DNA of 64,000 nucleotides from Limibacterium fermenti (GTDB lineage: Bacteria > Bacteroidota > Bacteroidia > Bacteroidales > Dysgonomonadaceae), in the NCBI RefSeq assembly GCF_041902845.1, contig NZ_CP159486.1:2666001-2730000 (forward strand). The letters are read 5' to 3'. Shown piece after piece: positions 45,201 through 52,818 of this stretch (within the stretch, counting starts at the first letter, position 1; every line of letters begins with the position of its first letter). The notes under the pieces are model-generated. The model saw only the letters and a list, made by a program, of their open reading frames with translations, was not told where the DNA came from and searched no databases. The translations under genes and the position numbers were made by a program.

Positions 45201-45401
45201 TGTCGTACCTTTTTCTATCACGTTGGCCCCGATGATAGCCTCGCCTTTATGGTCCGTCACTATTCCGGAGACCTGCCTTTTTTGCTGTCCTACGTCCAAA
45301 GAAATTCTTGTATCAGGAGCATGGTTACCGGCAAAACTGTTGAAGGTGCCCAATAACACAAAGATAGAAACGAATTTAATGATTTTAAATGTCTTATTCA
45401 T
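42279..45401 (-). CDS. SusC/RagA family TonB-dependent transporter
   Basis: 1040 residues: signal peptide, carboxypeptidase-regulatory-like N-terminal domain (VSGIVTDHKGEAIIGANVIEKG), the TonB box-like region (LDEVVVVGYGTMRKKDLTG), plug (ALQGALPGVTITRSSGDPKEGAGINIRG ... SIYGARAAAGVVLITTKRA) and a 22-strand barrel to the C-terminal YVFGISINL. It imports oligosaccharides with the SusD lipoprotein; substrate unknown. It is first gene of the locus. Its 5' region carries two hairpins close to the start and, further out, a separate structured RNA. Confidence 0.95.
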   Translation of the reverse strand: MNKTFKIIKFVSIFVLLGTFNSFAGNHAPDTRISLDVGQQKRQVSGIVTDHKGEAIIGANVIEKGTTNGTVTDINGNFTLQVEGDAILHISYIGYQVQDIPSAGKTNFEVVLQEDSKALDEVVVVGYGTMRKKDLTGAVAAVDGKLLETRKSTHLTQALQGALPGVTITRSSGDPKEGAGINIRGITSINESTPLVIVDGVPGIGINNINARDVESISVLKDGASASIYGARAAAGVVLITTKRAKEGELNIGYDFNYGFERPSALPEFVDVKRWMEICNEIAWNKAGNDANEYPIYSKDLIENYDQLNADDPDSYPITDWYNLTLKDYAPKQSHAVRLSFGSEKIKSSVSMIYEKQDKLPKSQTETSYKRFSVRANNELTINKYWTATADIYYRRAISKDFNNAGMGDGTIFTQLFYYAPIYPAVWSNGTLAPGLSAQNVYGMLNWRGFDNYWDDKVGGRIAIDFNPLKGLKISAVVAPNINNYKRKIYYKVVPYYEKDNPNATAGNLRWSTSTDLDEYRNNTYNITSQLLANYDKKLGEHTLNVLAGYEQYYYTYESLVASSDQFELADFPYLDLGNPNYITNSGSATENAYRSFFGRISYNFHNKYFLQFNSRYDGSSRFHPDDRWGYFPSFSGGWVLTEEPFMQDFSPFLSFLKLRASWGRLGNERIGDYPYQSTISFSNAHINKGNDKVSVKTAAQRAFAVENISWETTESVNLGLDIYLLNNKLSVASDYFIKNTKDMLLKVDVPDFAGLSDPNQNAGKMKTIGWEIDLKWNDHIGDLKYSVSANLSDYKSKMIDLKGTEFLGEQVKKEGSEFNEWYGYKTMGLFQTQEDLDNSAVISANQKVGDIKYRDISGPEGSPDGIINSYDRTLLGGSLPRYLYGLNLDIQYKNFDLSVMFQGVGKQVSKMQGLMYYAKPGDKGNIPKIIDGKYWSHYNTEEENLNAKYPRLEETSGSAYTFSDMWLFDGAYLRLKNITLGYNFSDKIFRQKYFKSLRVYASITDLFSIDHYPKGWDPEANSSTYPITASYVFGISINL

Positions 45402-45423
45402 GCGATTAAAATTGAATACGTAT

Positions 45424-45492
45424 TAAGGATATGCTGTATCCTTACAGGCCGACAGTGAATCTGAGTCGCTACAGCGGCAAATGCTTGTCGGC
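45424..45492 (-). promoter_or_regulatory. Two hairpins in the susC leader
   Basis: A perfect 8-bp hairpin (TAAGGATA/TATCCTTA, 45424-45444) lies 22 nt before the susC start. Next to it a 7-bp stem (GCCGACA/TGTCGGC, 45448-45492) encloses a smaller CGC/GCG hairpin. Placed directly ahead of the start codon they could control translation or bind a small RNA; this is inference. Confidence 0.5.
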
Positions 45493-45784
45493 ATTTATTG
45501 AAAAATACATGCTGAAGTTTCACAGGGTTCCTCGTTTTTCAACCTTATTTCATTTCTACAGGCGGATTAACTCCTTGCGGAACTTCGATTAAACGTGTAA
45601 TTCCGGCGAAGGCCGGCTGAAAGAGTAAGGGGAGTTTGCACGTAGCTGAAATCCTCTGTGTCGACAGGCAATCGTACAGGTGAAGAATAGGTATTCTACC
45701 GGTTAAGGAATAAGACTGCCGATAATCCGGTTTCTAAAATCTTATTCCATACGGACTCTAAAGTGTATTATATTGCGCGGATAT

Positions 45785-45969
45785 AAAAAAGAGGCGCGGA
45801 CGATTGTCGTTATTCTAATTACAAGGCTCCGCAAGGGCCATTACCAGAGAATAAAACAATGTCCACGCCCTTATTGCTAAGGGCGCTTCCATTCTTTGGT
45901 CTCTAGTTTGAATTTTGCGGATTCTGTAATTAGACCAAAAAAAGCGCTATGTAATTCGTACCGTATTAA
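45785..45969 (-). ncRNA. Structured RNA, ~185 nt, possible 6S-like RNA or susC leader
   Basis: On the minus strand a TACTTTTG box (45976-45983) is followed by a rod-like structure with nested stems. CTAATTACA/TGTAATTAG (45815-45823 with 45925-45933) closes it, followed inward by CCGCAA/TTGCGG, then an 8-bp helix (45843-45850 with 45900-45907), then an apical CGCCCTTA/TAAGGGCG hairpin (45866-45885). The third helix is fully paired only on the minus strand, through one G-U pair, which fixes the orientation. Six U's at 45790-45785 could end it. Length and shape recall 6S RNA, but I cannot confirm the class; it could also be the start of the long susC leader. Confidence 0.5.
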
Positions 45970-45975
45970 ACAGTA

Positions 45976-45983
45976 CAAAAGTA
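45976..45983 (-). promoter_or_regulatory. -7 promoter box of the structured RNA / susC transcript
   Basis: Minus strand TACTTTTG fits TAnnTTTG and is part of the palindrome AGTACAAAAGTACT. It is the only good -7 box seen upstream of susC, about 570 bp before its start. Confidence 0.45.
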
Positions 45984-46074
45984 CTCATTCTTTTTAATTT
46001 CTATGTTCTCATACGCATTTTGTTTACGTTTTAAATATTTTTTGTAACTTTACTCCCTCTCAATTTACTTGAGA

Positions 46075-46103
46075 TTTCAAAAGTGAATGTTTTCACTTTG
46101 AAA
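46075..46103. promoter_or_regulatory. 29-bp imperfect palindrome
   Basis: TTTCAAAAGTGAA and TTCACTTTGAAA face each other around a 4-base centre, with one extra A in the left arm. It lies between the divergent susC and XRE transcription units, about 90 bp upstream of the presumed susC/RNA promoter. It looks like a binding site for a dimeric regulator; the protein is unknown. Confidence 0.45.
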
Positions 46104-46207
46104 TGGACCTACTTAGCAGATACTCATCGTTTAATAATGCAAATGAATAAAAAAAACAATGAAACCCTGCATATATTGAAATGTTTCGCACAAGCGTATT
46201 CAAAAAA

Positions 46208-46252
46208 CTTACAAGTGTAAAATGTGTTGTACAAAGAAGCATACAAGTTGTA
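46208..46252. promoter_or_regulatory. Triple palindromic operator upstream of the XRE gene
   Basis: Three palindromes sharing TACAA/TTGTA half-sites: TTACAAGTGTAA (46208-46219), TTGTACAA (46226-46233) and ATACAAGTTGTAT (46240-46252). Centres are about 16 bp apart. They end 39 bp before the -7 box of the XRE gene, so self-regulation by the XRE protein is the simplest reading. Confidence 0.55.
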
Positions 46253-46291
46253 TAACTTCTTATTAAATTATTTTCATATTCTATTTTCTAT

Positions 46292-46299
46292 TATCTTTG
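46292..46299 (+). promoter_or_regulatory. -7 promoter box for the XRE gene
   Basis: TATCTTTG fits TAnnTTTG; predicted start near 46306 with a ~19-nt leader. Confidence 0.55.
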
Positions 46300-46324
46300 T
46301 TATAAATTTCAATTTGAGTTAGTT

Positions 46325-46750
46325 ATGAATAATACGGAAAACGATAAAAAGAGCGTCCATCAAGGTAAAAATGCAAAGCGACTCAGGGAAGCCAAAGGCA
46401 TTAAACAGGAAGTAATTGCCATGGAATTGAATATTACCCAACAAGCTGTATCCCAATTGGAAAAACGTCGCGAACTGGATGATGAGACGATAGCACTATA
46501 CGCCAAAGTTGTGGGGATCGACGAGCAATTTATACGGAATATGACGGATGATTCTTTGGAAGGAAGCAATTACTTTTATGACCATAGTTCCCAAAACAGG
46601 GATTACAGTACTCAAAACTTAACCTTTAATCCTTTGGATAAGGTAGTGGAACTTTGTTCGGAAAAAGACCAATTATACGAGCGGATGCTTTCAGAGAAGG
46701 AAAAAGTCAATAATTACCTTGAAAAAGCCTTGGACAAATTATCTAAATAG
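46325..46750 (+). CDS. XRE-family helix-turn-helix regulator
   Basis: 141 residues. A Cro/CI-type helix-turn-helix spans about 13-70 (NAKRLREAKGIKQEVIAMEL, TQQAVSQLEKRRELDDETI). An Asn/Ser-rich linker (NYFYDHSSQNRDYSTQN) follows, and the C-terminus is a likely coiled coil (VVELCSEKDQLYERMLSEKEKVNNYLEKAL) for dimerisation. Similar small regulators are common near mobile or polysaccharide loci in Bacteroidota. Its targets are unknown; three palindromes in front of it suggest autoregulation. The gene stops 21 bp before a transposase remnant. Confidence 0.88.
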   Translation: MNNTENDKKSVHQGKNAKRLREAKGIKQEVIAMELNITQQAVSQLEKRRELDDETIALYAKVVGIDEQFIRNMTDDSLEGSNYFYDHSSQNRDYSTQNLTFNPLDKVVELCSEKDQLYERMLSEKEKVNNYLEKALDKLSK

Positions 46751-46771
46751 TCGACCCTTAAAAAGTATATT

Positions 46772-47390
46772 TCATTCAGAAAATCCGAAGGGTACCATTT
46801 GTCTTACCCCTCGGATTTTCTGTTTTTCGCCCTCTAATAACAGTTTCCGGATTAAGCCCAAAAGAACCCTCATGGCTCTTTTGAAGTTATAAGCTGCTGC
46901 AAGCCAGCAAAACATTGATAGCATCCCCAAGTATGCCTTTATAGAAGTTTCGCCCTAAACGATGATCAGTCTTCAGATGCCCGATGGTTGGTTCTATTCC
47001 TGCACGCTTGCAAAACAGCTGATGTTTTTTCTTGCGTTGATAGGATGTGTCTTTGGCTTTTGGCGTATCAGGAATCAGTATCTGTGTCCCGTTTATCTCT
47101 TTCTTACCACGATAGCCCCTGTCTCCGGCTAATCGCTTAATCTTTTTCCCTGTCAGCCGAAACACCTGTTCCAGGCTCTTTTGAATCGTATGCCCATCGT
47201 ATTCGTTGCGGAAAGAGCTGGCGCCGAGAATGACGCCTGTAGCAGAACGTATGATGGATACTTTGTTACCAAATTCATATTTTTTGTGTTCTTTACCTTT
47301 ACTGATGCATTGAACATCAGGCTCATGGATGGGATAAATCTTACGGGGATGAAAACAGAGATCGAGAGGAGGAAGTTGTATTTATCATAA
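46772..47390 (-). pseudogene. IS5-type transposase remnant, truncated and frameshifted
   Basis: The minus strand reads a DDE transposase C-terminal half: IHEPDVQCISKGKEHKKYEF, FRNEYDGHTIQKSLEQVF, LAGDRGYRGKKE and AGIEPTIGHLKTDHRLGRNF. The N-terminal half is absent: the frame meets a stop just upstream of 47390. Near 46895 a one-base shift ends this frame at ACSSL, while a second frame continues AAAYNFKRAMRVLLGLIRK to a natural stop at 46772. So the copy is 5'-truncated and frameshifted and cannot be active. I could not define its terminal repeats. Confidence 0.85.
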
Positions 47391-47650
47391 AAATCTGCAA
47401 GTTTCTATGTCCAAAGATACAAAAAATTGCAGATTTACCAAAAGAATTATGATATTATATTACTGGTAATCAGTATATAAATGACTTATTAAGGAACGAC
47501 TAAATATTCCATAAAGCAATTGCATTATATGCGGCAAAGATACGAATTATTTTGTCTCGCAATTCCACATTTAGGTTTTTTGCGGTCGTTCATCTATGTT
47601 TTTTGTGGTGGTTTATTTATGTTTTTTGTGAAATATTGTCGGCAAAATAT

Positions 47651-47678
47651 CCTTTTGGGGCGGCCATCGCCAAAGACG
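47651..47678 (+). pseudogene. 28-bp fragment of a guanine deaminase gene
   Basis: This stretch reads PFGAAIAKD and matches the window's guanine deaminase gene (around 37001-37028) at 26 of 28 bases, starting CCTTT and ending AAAGACG. Surrounding sequence does not continue the match. It is probably a scrap of a former or rearranged guaD copy in a decayed 723-bp region (47391-48113). Confidence 0.5.
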
Positions 47679-47705
47679 AGAGATAGATTTATTCCTCCCA
47701 ATACT

Positions 47706-47978
47706 ACATTGACTGCAAAGATCCGTACATTGACCTTAGAGAATCGTACATTAAGGTCAGAGACTCGCACAATGACTTTACACAATCGTGCATTAAGGTC
47801 AGAGAATGGTACATTGGGGTCACCGGGTCGTACATTGAGATCGCCGCATGACACATTGTCAGCTCACAATCGTTCATTGCTATCGATGTCCCGTACATTG
47901 CCCTCGATACGTCTTACATTGTATTTTTCGCAGGCTACATTGCCGGCGGAAAATCATACACTGAGTCTTCCGTAGAAT
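47706..47978. repeat. 13-unit tandem array with exact 21-bp period
   Basis: Units start at 47706 and recur every 21 bp without indels. ACATTG (or one-base variants) opens nearly every unit; the remaining 15 bases vary widely but often contain AGAGAATCGT-like sequence. Because 21 is a multiple of three, frames stay open on both strands and read as heptad repeats (for example RTLTLEN, RTLRSET). I do not consider these coding: no typical start, no family, AT-rich flanks. The rest of 47391-48113 shows no gene. Confidence 0.85.
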
Positions 47979-48113
47979 CTTCCGGAAAAAAAGAATCATA
48001 AAAAACGGGAGACCTACGCCAACTATCCAATAAACCGTTAGTACCGATCCTTATCGAAATGCTTTTTGTGCGATCCGAAACGTTCGGTAAAAAGGCGAAA
48101 AGGACATTCACCT

Positions 48114-49097
48114 CTAAAAAGACGTGTCCGAAATCGAATGCTGCTTGCAGAAGGCTATTATTTCACTCCGATATCCGAAAGTCAATCCGACGACAGTATC
48201 GGCGCAACCATAATACACAGCAATGCGCCCGCTTGCTTCATCGTGTAAGGCAGCACAAGGGAACACGACATTCGCCACATCTCCCTGTAATTCATAAGGA
48301 GCCGCCGGAGCCAACAGATAAGGGCGTGTGCGGTACAACACGTTTGCAGGATTGTCTTTATCCAGAATAGCCGCTCCCATAGAATAACGGAAACCGTTGC
48401 AGGTAGCGATAACGCCATGATAAAACATCAGCCAGCCTTCTTCCGTCAAGATAGGAACAGTGCCGGCGCCTATTTTTGTGCATTGCCATGCCGACTCGGC
48501 AAAAGGCGTCACCTTCATCACACAACGATGTTCTCCCCAATATTTCATATCCGGGCTGTAACTGATATAAATATCCCCGAATGGCGTATGCCCGTTATCA
48601 CTGGGACGGCTTAACAGGACATATTTCCCGTCTATTTTCTGCGGGAATAGTACTCCATTGCGATTAAAAGGCAGGAAAGCATTTTCGCATTGGAAGAACT
48701 CTTTGAAATCGAACGTATACCCGATGCCGATCGTGGGCCCGTGATAACCGTTGCACCAGGTAATCCAGTAACGGTCTTCAATCCATGTCACACGCGGATC
48801 GTATTTATACTCCGACTCTATCATATCCGTATTTCCTGCTTTGAAACGGATGGGTTCGTGATGAATTTGCCAATTTATGCCATCCCGGCTAAACCCTGCA
48901 AAGATATTCATCTGAACCGCCTTGTTGTCGCAACGGAACACACCCGCAAATCCATCTTCGAACGGAACGACGGCGCTATTGAAAATACTGTTCGACGTGG
49001 GAATATCATACCGGTTAATAATCGGATTCTTCGAATAACGCCACATGACATCGTGACTGTCTGCCGGGCGTTCTTCCCAAGGTATTGTTTGTCTCAT
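48114..49097 (-). CDS. GH130 family mannoside phosphorylase
   Basis: 327 residues, no signal peptide, so cytoplasmic. The five-bladed propeller pattern of GH130 is visible: RYSKNPIINRYDIP, FNSAVVPFEDGFAGVFR, EYKYDPRVTWIEDRYWITW, RNGVLFPQKIDGKYVLLSRP, GAGTVPILTEEGWLMFYHGV and VVFPCAALHDE...IAVYYGCADT. GH130 enzymes phosphorolyse beta-1,4-mannosyl bonds (mannosyl-glucose, manno-oligosaccharides or Man-GlcNAc of N-glycans). The exact substrate cannot be told from sequence alone. Last gene of the run from xylB, 42 bp after the transporter. Confidence 0.9.
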   Translation of the reverse strand: MRQTIPWEERPADSHDVMWRYSKNPIINRYDIPTSNSIFNSAVVPFEDGFAGVFRCDNKAVQMNIFAGFSRDGINWQIHHEPIRFKAGNTDMIESEYKYDPRVTWIEDRYWITWCNGYHGPTIGIGYTFDFKEFFQCENAFLPFNRNGVLFPQKIDGKYVLLSRPSDNGHTPFGDIYISYSPDMKYWGEHRCVMKVTPFAESAWQCTKIGAGTVPILTEEGWLMFYHGVIATCNGFRYSMGAAILDKDNPANVLYRTRPYLLAPAAPYELQGDVANVVFPCAALHDEASGRIAVYYGCADTVVGLTFGYRSEIIAFCKQHSISDTSF

Positions 49098-49139
49098 AGT
49101 TATACATTTTTTATTGATTGATTTGACATTATTTTATTT

Positions 49140-50432
49140 TCACGAAACGGATTCGTTTTTCTTTTTATCATCATACGTAAACGGCACGAAATAAGTAACC
49201 AGAAAGGCCGGTATCGTAGCGAACAGGACGAATAGAAAGAAGTTTTTATATCCGATCGCATCGCTTATGAATCCGCTCAACATGCCGGGCAGCATCACTC
49301 CGAGGTTCATAATGCCGGTGGCAAACGCATAGTGCGCCATTTGATACTTGCCCGGCGCTATTTGCTGCATCATAAAAAGCGTCAGCCCTACAAATCCGAA
49401 TCCATACCCGAAATATTCAAAAACGATTCCGGAAGCTATCAACCAACCTTCGGAGGGTTGGAAGACGGCAAACAAAAGATAGATTGCAAAGGGGATATTA
49501 AACGCACAGCACAAAAAGAAAAGCGCTTTCTTTAATCCTACCCGAGCTATAAAATATCCCCCGAGTATGGAACCAAGTATAAAAGCGATGGCGCCGAAAG
49601 TCCCGTAAAACAATCCTATTTCTTGCTCTGTCAGTCCCAATCCCTGTTGCTCAACAGGCGCTTTTAAGAAAAGAGGGACGATTTTCATGACAAAGCCTTC
49701 GGCAAATCGATACAAGATAATAAAGGCGATGTACCACCCGATATATTTCTTTTTAAAGAAACTGCCGATCACATCCCACAGCGACGTCAACCCGTCTTTG
49801 AATGAATGAGCTTCGCCTGTCGCCGCACCTCCCTTGGGTAACCTTTTGATGTGATAGAAACCCAACAACAGCATGATACCGCCACACAGAGTCATCACCG
49901 CCATCCAGGCGTAAACCGTTCCAAAATGCCCCATCAGATAACCGGCAAGCCAAACCAAACCTCCGGAGGCGGCGACTTTCGCGAGATTATAAAAGGCTCC
50001 CTGCCATCCTATCCATTTGGCTTGTTCTTCCTTGTCCAGTTCGGTCATGTAGATGCCGTCGGTCGCAATATCATGAGTGGCCCCGCTAAAAGCGATGATG
50101 AATAATAGACCAATGGCTATTGCGAAAAAATAAGGCATCTGCAACGACAAAGCCACTAAACCGAAACAAATACCGGTCACAAACTGGGTGAGGACGACAA
50201 AGAATTTTTTTGTTTTAAACATCCCCAAAAACGGGCTCCATAAAGGTTTCAGCGTCCAGGGGAGCATAATCAGCGAGGTCCAAAAGGCAATCTGCGCATC
50301 GGAGATATCCAAGCCTTTGAACATCAGTACGGAAACCATATTCAGGACAACAAAAGGAAGCCCCATCGCAAAATAGACGGTAGGAACCCATTTCAGCGGA
50401 GAGCTTGACTGCGAAGTATTTCTTTTCATCAA
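49140..50432 (-). CDS. MFS sugar transporter
   Basis: 430 residues with about 12 membrane spans. The N-terminal part WVPTVYFAMGLPFVVLNM and the loop FSGATHDIATDGIYMTEL resemble the AmpG/SLC45-like MFS branch found in Bacteroidota glycan loci. It sits between a GH3 enzyme (7 bp) and a GH130 phosphorylase (42 bp), so it most likely imports the disaccharide that GH130 phosphorolyses across the inner membrane. This role is by context; substrate unknown. Confidence 0.85.
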   Translation of the reverse strand: MMKRNTSQSSSPLKWVPTVYFAMGLPFVVLNMVSVLMFKGLDISDAQIAFWTSLIMLPWTLKPLWSPFLGMFKTKKFFVVLTQFVTGICFGLVALSLQMPYFFAIAIGLLFIIAFSGATHDIATDGIYMTELDKEEQAKWIGWQGAFYNLAKVAASGGLVWLAGYLMGHFGTVYAWMAVMTLCGGIMLLLGFYHIKRLPKGGAATGEAHSFKDGLTSLWDVIGSFFKKKYIGWYIAFIILYRFAEGFVMKIVPLFLKAPVEQQGLGLTEQEIGLFYGTFGAIAFILGSILGGYFIARVGLKKALFFLCCAFNIPFAIYLLFAVFQPSEGWLIASGIVFEYFGYGFGFVGLTLFMMQQIAPGKYQMAHYAFATGIMNLGVMLPGMLSGFISDAIGYKNFFLFVLFATIPAFLVTYFVPFTYDDKKKNESVS

Positions 50433-50439
50433 TATAAAC

Positions 50440-52806
50440 TTATTTCACTTCTATTTGAGTGGTTAATTTCAGGTCGGCTGACGAACTACCGACCATTACG
50501 GTAAACATTCCCGGTTCCACGACACTATCAAAATGGTTGTCAATAATCGACAGGTCATTTGCCGTCAGGAGAAACGTTACCATCTTTTCTTCGCCGGGGA
50601 GAAGATGGATGCGTTTGAAGTCTTTCAATTGCTTGACCGGCTGAACAACAGATGCAACCTCATCTCTTACATATAACTGGACGACCTCATCGCCACTCCG
50701 TTGCCCTTCATTTTTTAATCGGAATGAAATTTCAAAACGATCTTTGCCCTTTTGAACGGCTTTAATCGTTGCATATTCAAACCGGGTGTAACTCAATCCG
50801 TAACCGAAAGGGTATAAGGGTGTGGCTGACATTTCGATATAATCGTGTCCACGCGGACTTTTTTTATTGTAATACACCGGTAATTGCCCCTCATGTCTGG
50901 GGACGGATACGGGCAATCTCCCGGCCGGATTATAATCGCCGAACAGCACATCGGCAATCGCATTTCCCCCTTCCTGTCCCGGATACCATGCCGTTAACAA
51001 CGCATCGGCATGCTCATCCGCCCAATTCATATTCAACGGCCGTCCCTGAATATGAATCACGATGACCGGTTTCCCGGTATTTTTCACCTTCTTCAACAGC
51101 TCCAATTGTTGGCCGAGTAAATGAAGGGTTGCCCTGTCAAAGCCTTCCCCGCTTTCCATATCGCTGAGTGTTTGGGATGAAGCAACGGCTGCCCCGGTTT
51201 CGAGATAATCGGTTTTGAAGTCTCGGGCGCTCGAACCTCCCACGACGACTATTGCCACATCCGATCGTTTGACGGCTTCTACCGCCTCCTCTATCGTCGT
51301 ATTCAAGGTATCGCGTATCGAGCAGCCTTTTACATATTCTATCTGTGAGGATTTCAGTTTAGAGCGTATGCCATCTAACACCGTCTTTATATTCCCCTCG
51401 TCTTGAGGAGCGGTATAGTCGCCCAGCATATTATACCGATTGTCGGCATTAGGCCCTATGACGGCTACTTTCAGATTTTTAGCCAACGGCAATATGTCAT
51501 CTTTATTCTTCAACAAAACAATAGACTCTTGGGCGATGCTGCGGGCAAGGGCGATATGTTCCGGAGACCTTACATTCCGTCTTGCCCTTTGCGGATCGAC
51601 ATAGGGATTGTCGAACAAACCCATCTCAAACTTCAATTTCAATACCCTATATACCGCTGTATCGAGTGTCGCAATGGTCACTTGCCGATTCTCTACGGCC
51701 TCTTTTAATTGTGCAAAAGCATTTGCACCCAAGTCTACCTCCACACCCGCATTCATAGCCAATGCCGCCGCATCAGTCAGGGTTGCCGCTACAGAGTGGT
51801 TTTCCATCAGCCCGTCTATGCTTATAAGGTCCGATACGGTAAATCCTTTGAAATTCCACTCGCGATGAAGGATACCGGTCAACAGTTCTTTGTTGGATGT
51901 GCAGGGAACGCCATCGATAGAATTATAAGCGGTCATAACAGACAAAGCTCCGGCATCTATCGCCGACTTAAATGGAGGCAGAAAAACTTCATGCAATTCT
52001 CTTTTCCCGACAATGGCGGAATTTCCGTTATGTCCTCCTTCGGGGATACCATAGGCGATAAAATGTTTCAGCGTAGTAATGGTGCTGTACTCCTTTTTCA
52101 GTTGCCCGCCTCCGTTTCCTTTTGATATGGCAGCAGCCAGACGAGCGCTCAACACCGGATCTTCGCCAAAACTTTCTTCCACCCTCGACCAACGCGGATC
52201 GCGAGAAATATCAATGACCGGCCCATAACTTATATGCCCTCCTTGCAAACGGATTTCTTTCGAGATGGCCGCACCCATCCGTTCAAGCAGCGCGGGATTC
52301 CAGGTCGAGGCCTGCCCTATTCCGCTCGGGAAAACCGTTGTCCCTATTGCCATATGGCCATGGGGAGCCTCTTCGGCTAAAAACAAAGGAATACCCAACC
52401 GTGAATTTTCTATTGCATAACGTTGCAAAGTATTTGCGGCTTTTGCAGCAAGCTCGGGATTCAAACCGTTCGATAATGTCTTTTTAGTCCACGGATCGGC
52501 CCGGAATACCGCCCAGAGCATCCCGACCTTTTTCTCCGCTATCATCCGCTTGAATGCAGCGGAAGGCCACACGTCGCCGCCTTGTTTTTCATACATCTCC
52601 CAGCCGAGCGGGCAAAGGAGTTGGCCGATTTTCTCTTCCGTCGTCATGCGCGAGAGCAGGTCGTTCACCCGTTCTTCGACGCACAAAGCCGGGTTTTTAT
52701 ACGGTAACGCTTCCGGACGGGCGTATTCCGTCGTCTGCGCACGCATAGAGATGGTAATCAACGCAACACATGCTGTTGCCAATAGTTGTTTAATCGCTGT
52801 TTTCAT
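50440..52806 (-). CDS. GH3 family beta-glycosidase, periplasmic
   Basis: 788 residues: signal peptide (MKTAIKQLLATACVALITISMRA), GH3 N-terminal barrel (about 35-380; GPVIDISRDPRWSRVEESFGEDP, TLKHFIAYGIPEGGHN, and GFTVSDLISI carrying the nucleophile Asp), GH3 C-terminal domain (VAVIGPNADNRYNMLGDYT) and a fibronectin-III-like end (FEISFRLKNEGQRSGDEVVQ). Typical beta-glucosidase/beta-xylosidase length. Next to xylose genes it could release xylose or glucose from oligosaccharides. Starts 12 bp after xylE. Confidence 0.93.
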   Translation of the reverse strand: MKTAIKQLLATACVALITISMRAQTTEYARPEALPYKNPALCVEERVNDLLSRMTTEEKIGQLLCPLGWEMYEKQGGDVWPSAAFKRMIAEKKVGMLWAVFRADPWTKKTLSNGLNPELAAKAANTLQRYAIENSRLGIPLFLAEEAPHGHMAIGTTVFPSGIGQASTWNPALLERMGAAISKEIRLQGGHISYGPVIDISRDPRWSRVEESFGEDPVLSARLAAAISKGNGGGQLKKEYSTITTLKHFIAYGIPEGGHNGNSAIVGKRELHEVFLPPFKSAIDAGALSVMTAYNSIDGVPCTSNKELLTGILHREWNFKGFTVSDLISIDGLMENHSVAATLTDAAALAMNAGVEVDLGANAFAQLKEAVENRQVTIATLDTAVYRVLKLKFEMGLFDNPYVDPQRARRNVRSPEHIALARSIAQESIVLLKNKDDILPLAKNLKVAVIGPNADNRYNMLGDYTAPQDEGNIKTVLDGIRSKLKSSQIEYVKGCSIRDTLNTTIEEAVEAVKRSDVAIVVVGGSSARDFKTDYLETGAAVASSQTLSDMESGEGFDRATLHLLGQQLELLKKVKNTGKPVIVIHIQGRPLNMNWADEHADALLTAWYPGQEGGNAIADVLFGDYNPAGRLPVSVPRHEGQLPVYYNKKSPRGHDYIEMSATPLYPFGYGLSYTRFEYATIKAVQKGKDRFEISFRLKNEGQRSGDEVVQLYVRDEVASVVQPVKQLKDFKRIHLLPGEEKMVTFLLTANDLSIIDNHFDSVVEPGMFTVMVGSSSADLKLTTQIEVK

Positions 52807-52818
52807 CCTTGTAAAAAT

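Noticed and set aside
45603..45616. CCGGC-GAAG-GCCGG mini-hairpin as a terminator
   Set aside because: No T-run follows on either strand and the stem is only five pairs; it resembles common short repeat hairpins.
45545..45730. Open minus-strand stretch of about 60 codons ending VPQGVNPPVEMK
   Set aside because: No start codon, overlaps hairpin-forming sequence in the susC leader, and the AFAGIT-type string is typical of translated hairpin repeats rather than a gene.
47520..47975. 151-codon plus-strand open frame over the 21-bp array
   Set aside because: Openness follows from a 21-bp period; several frames on both strands are open too, there is no family resemblance and no promoter-like start.
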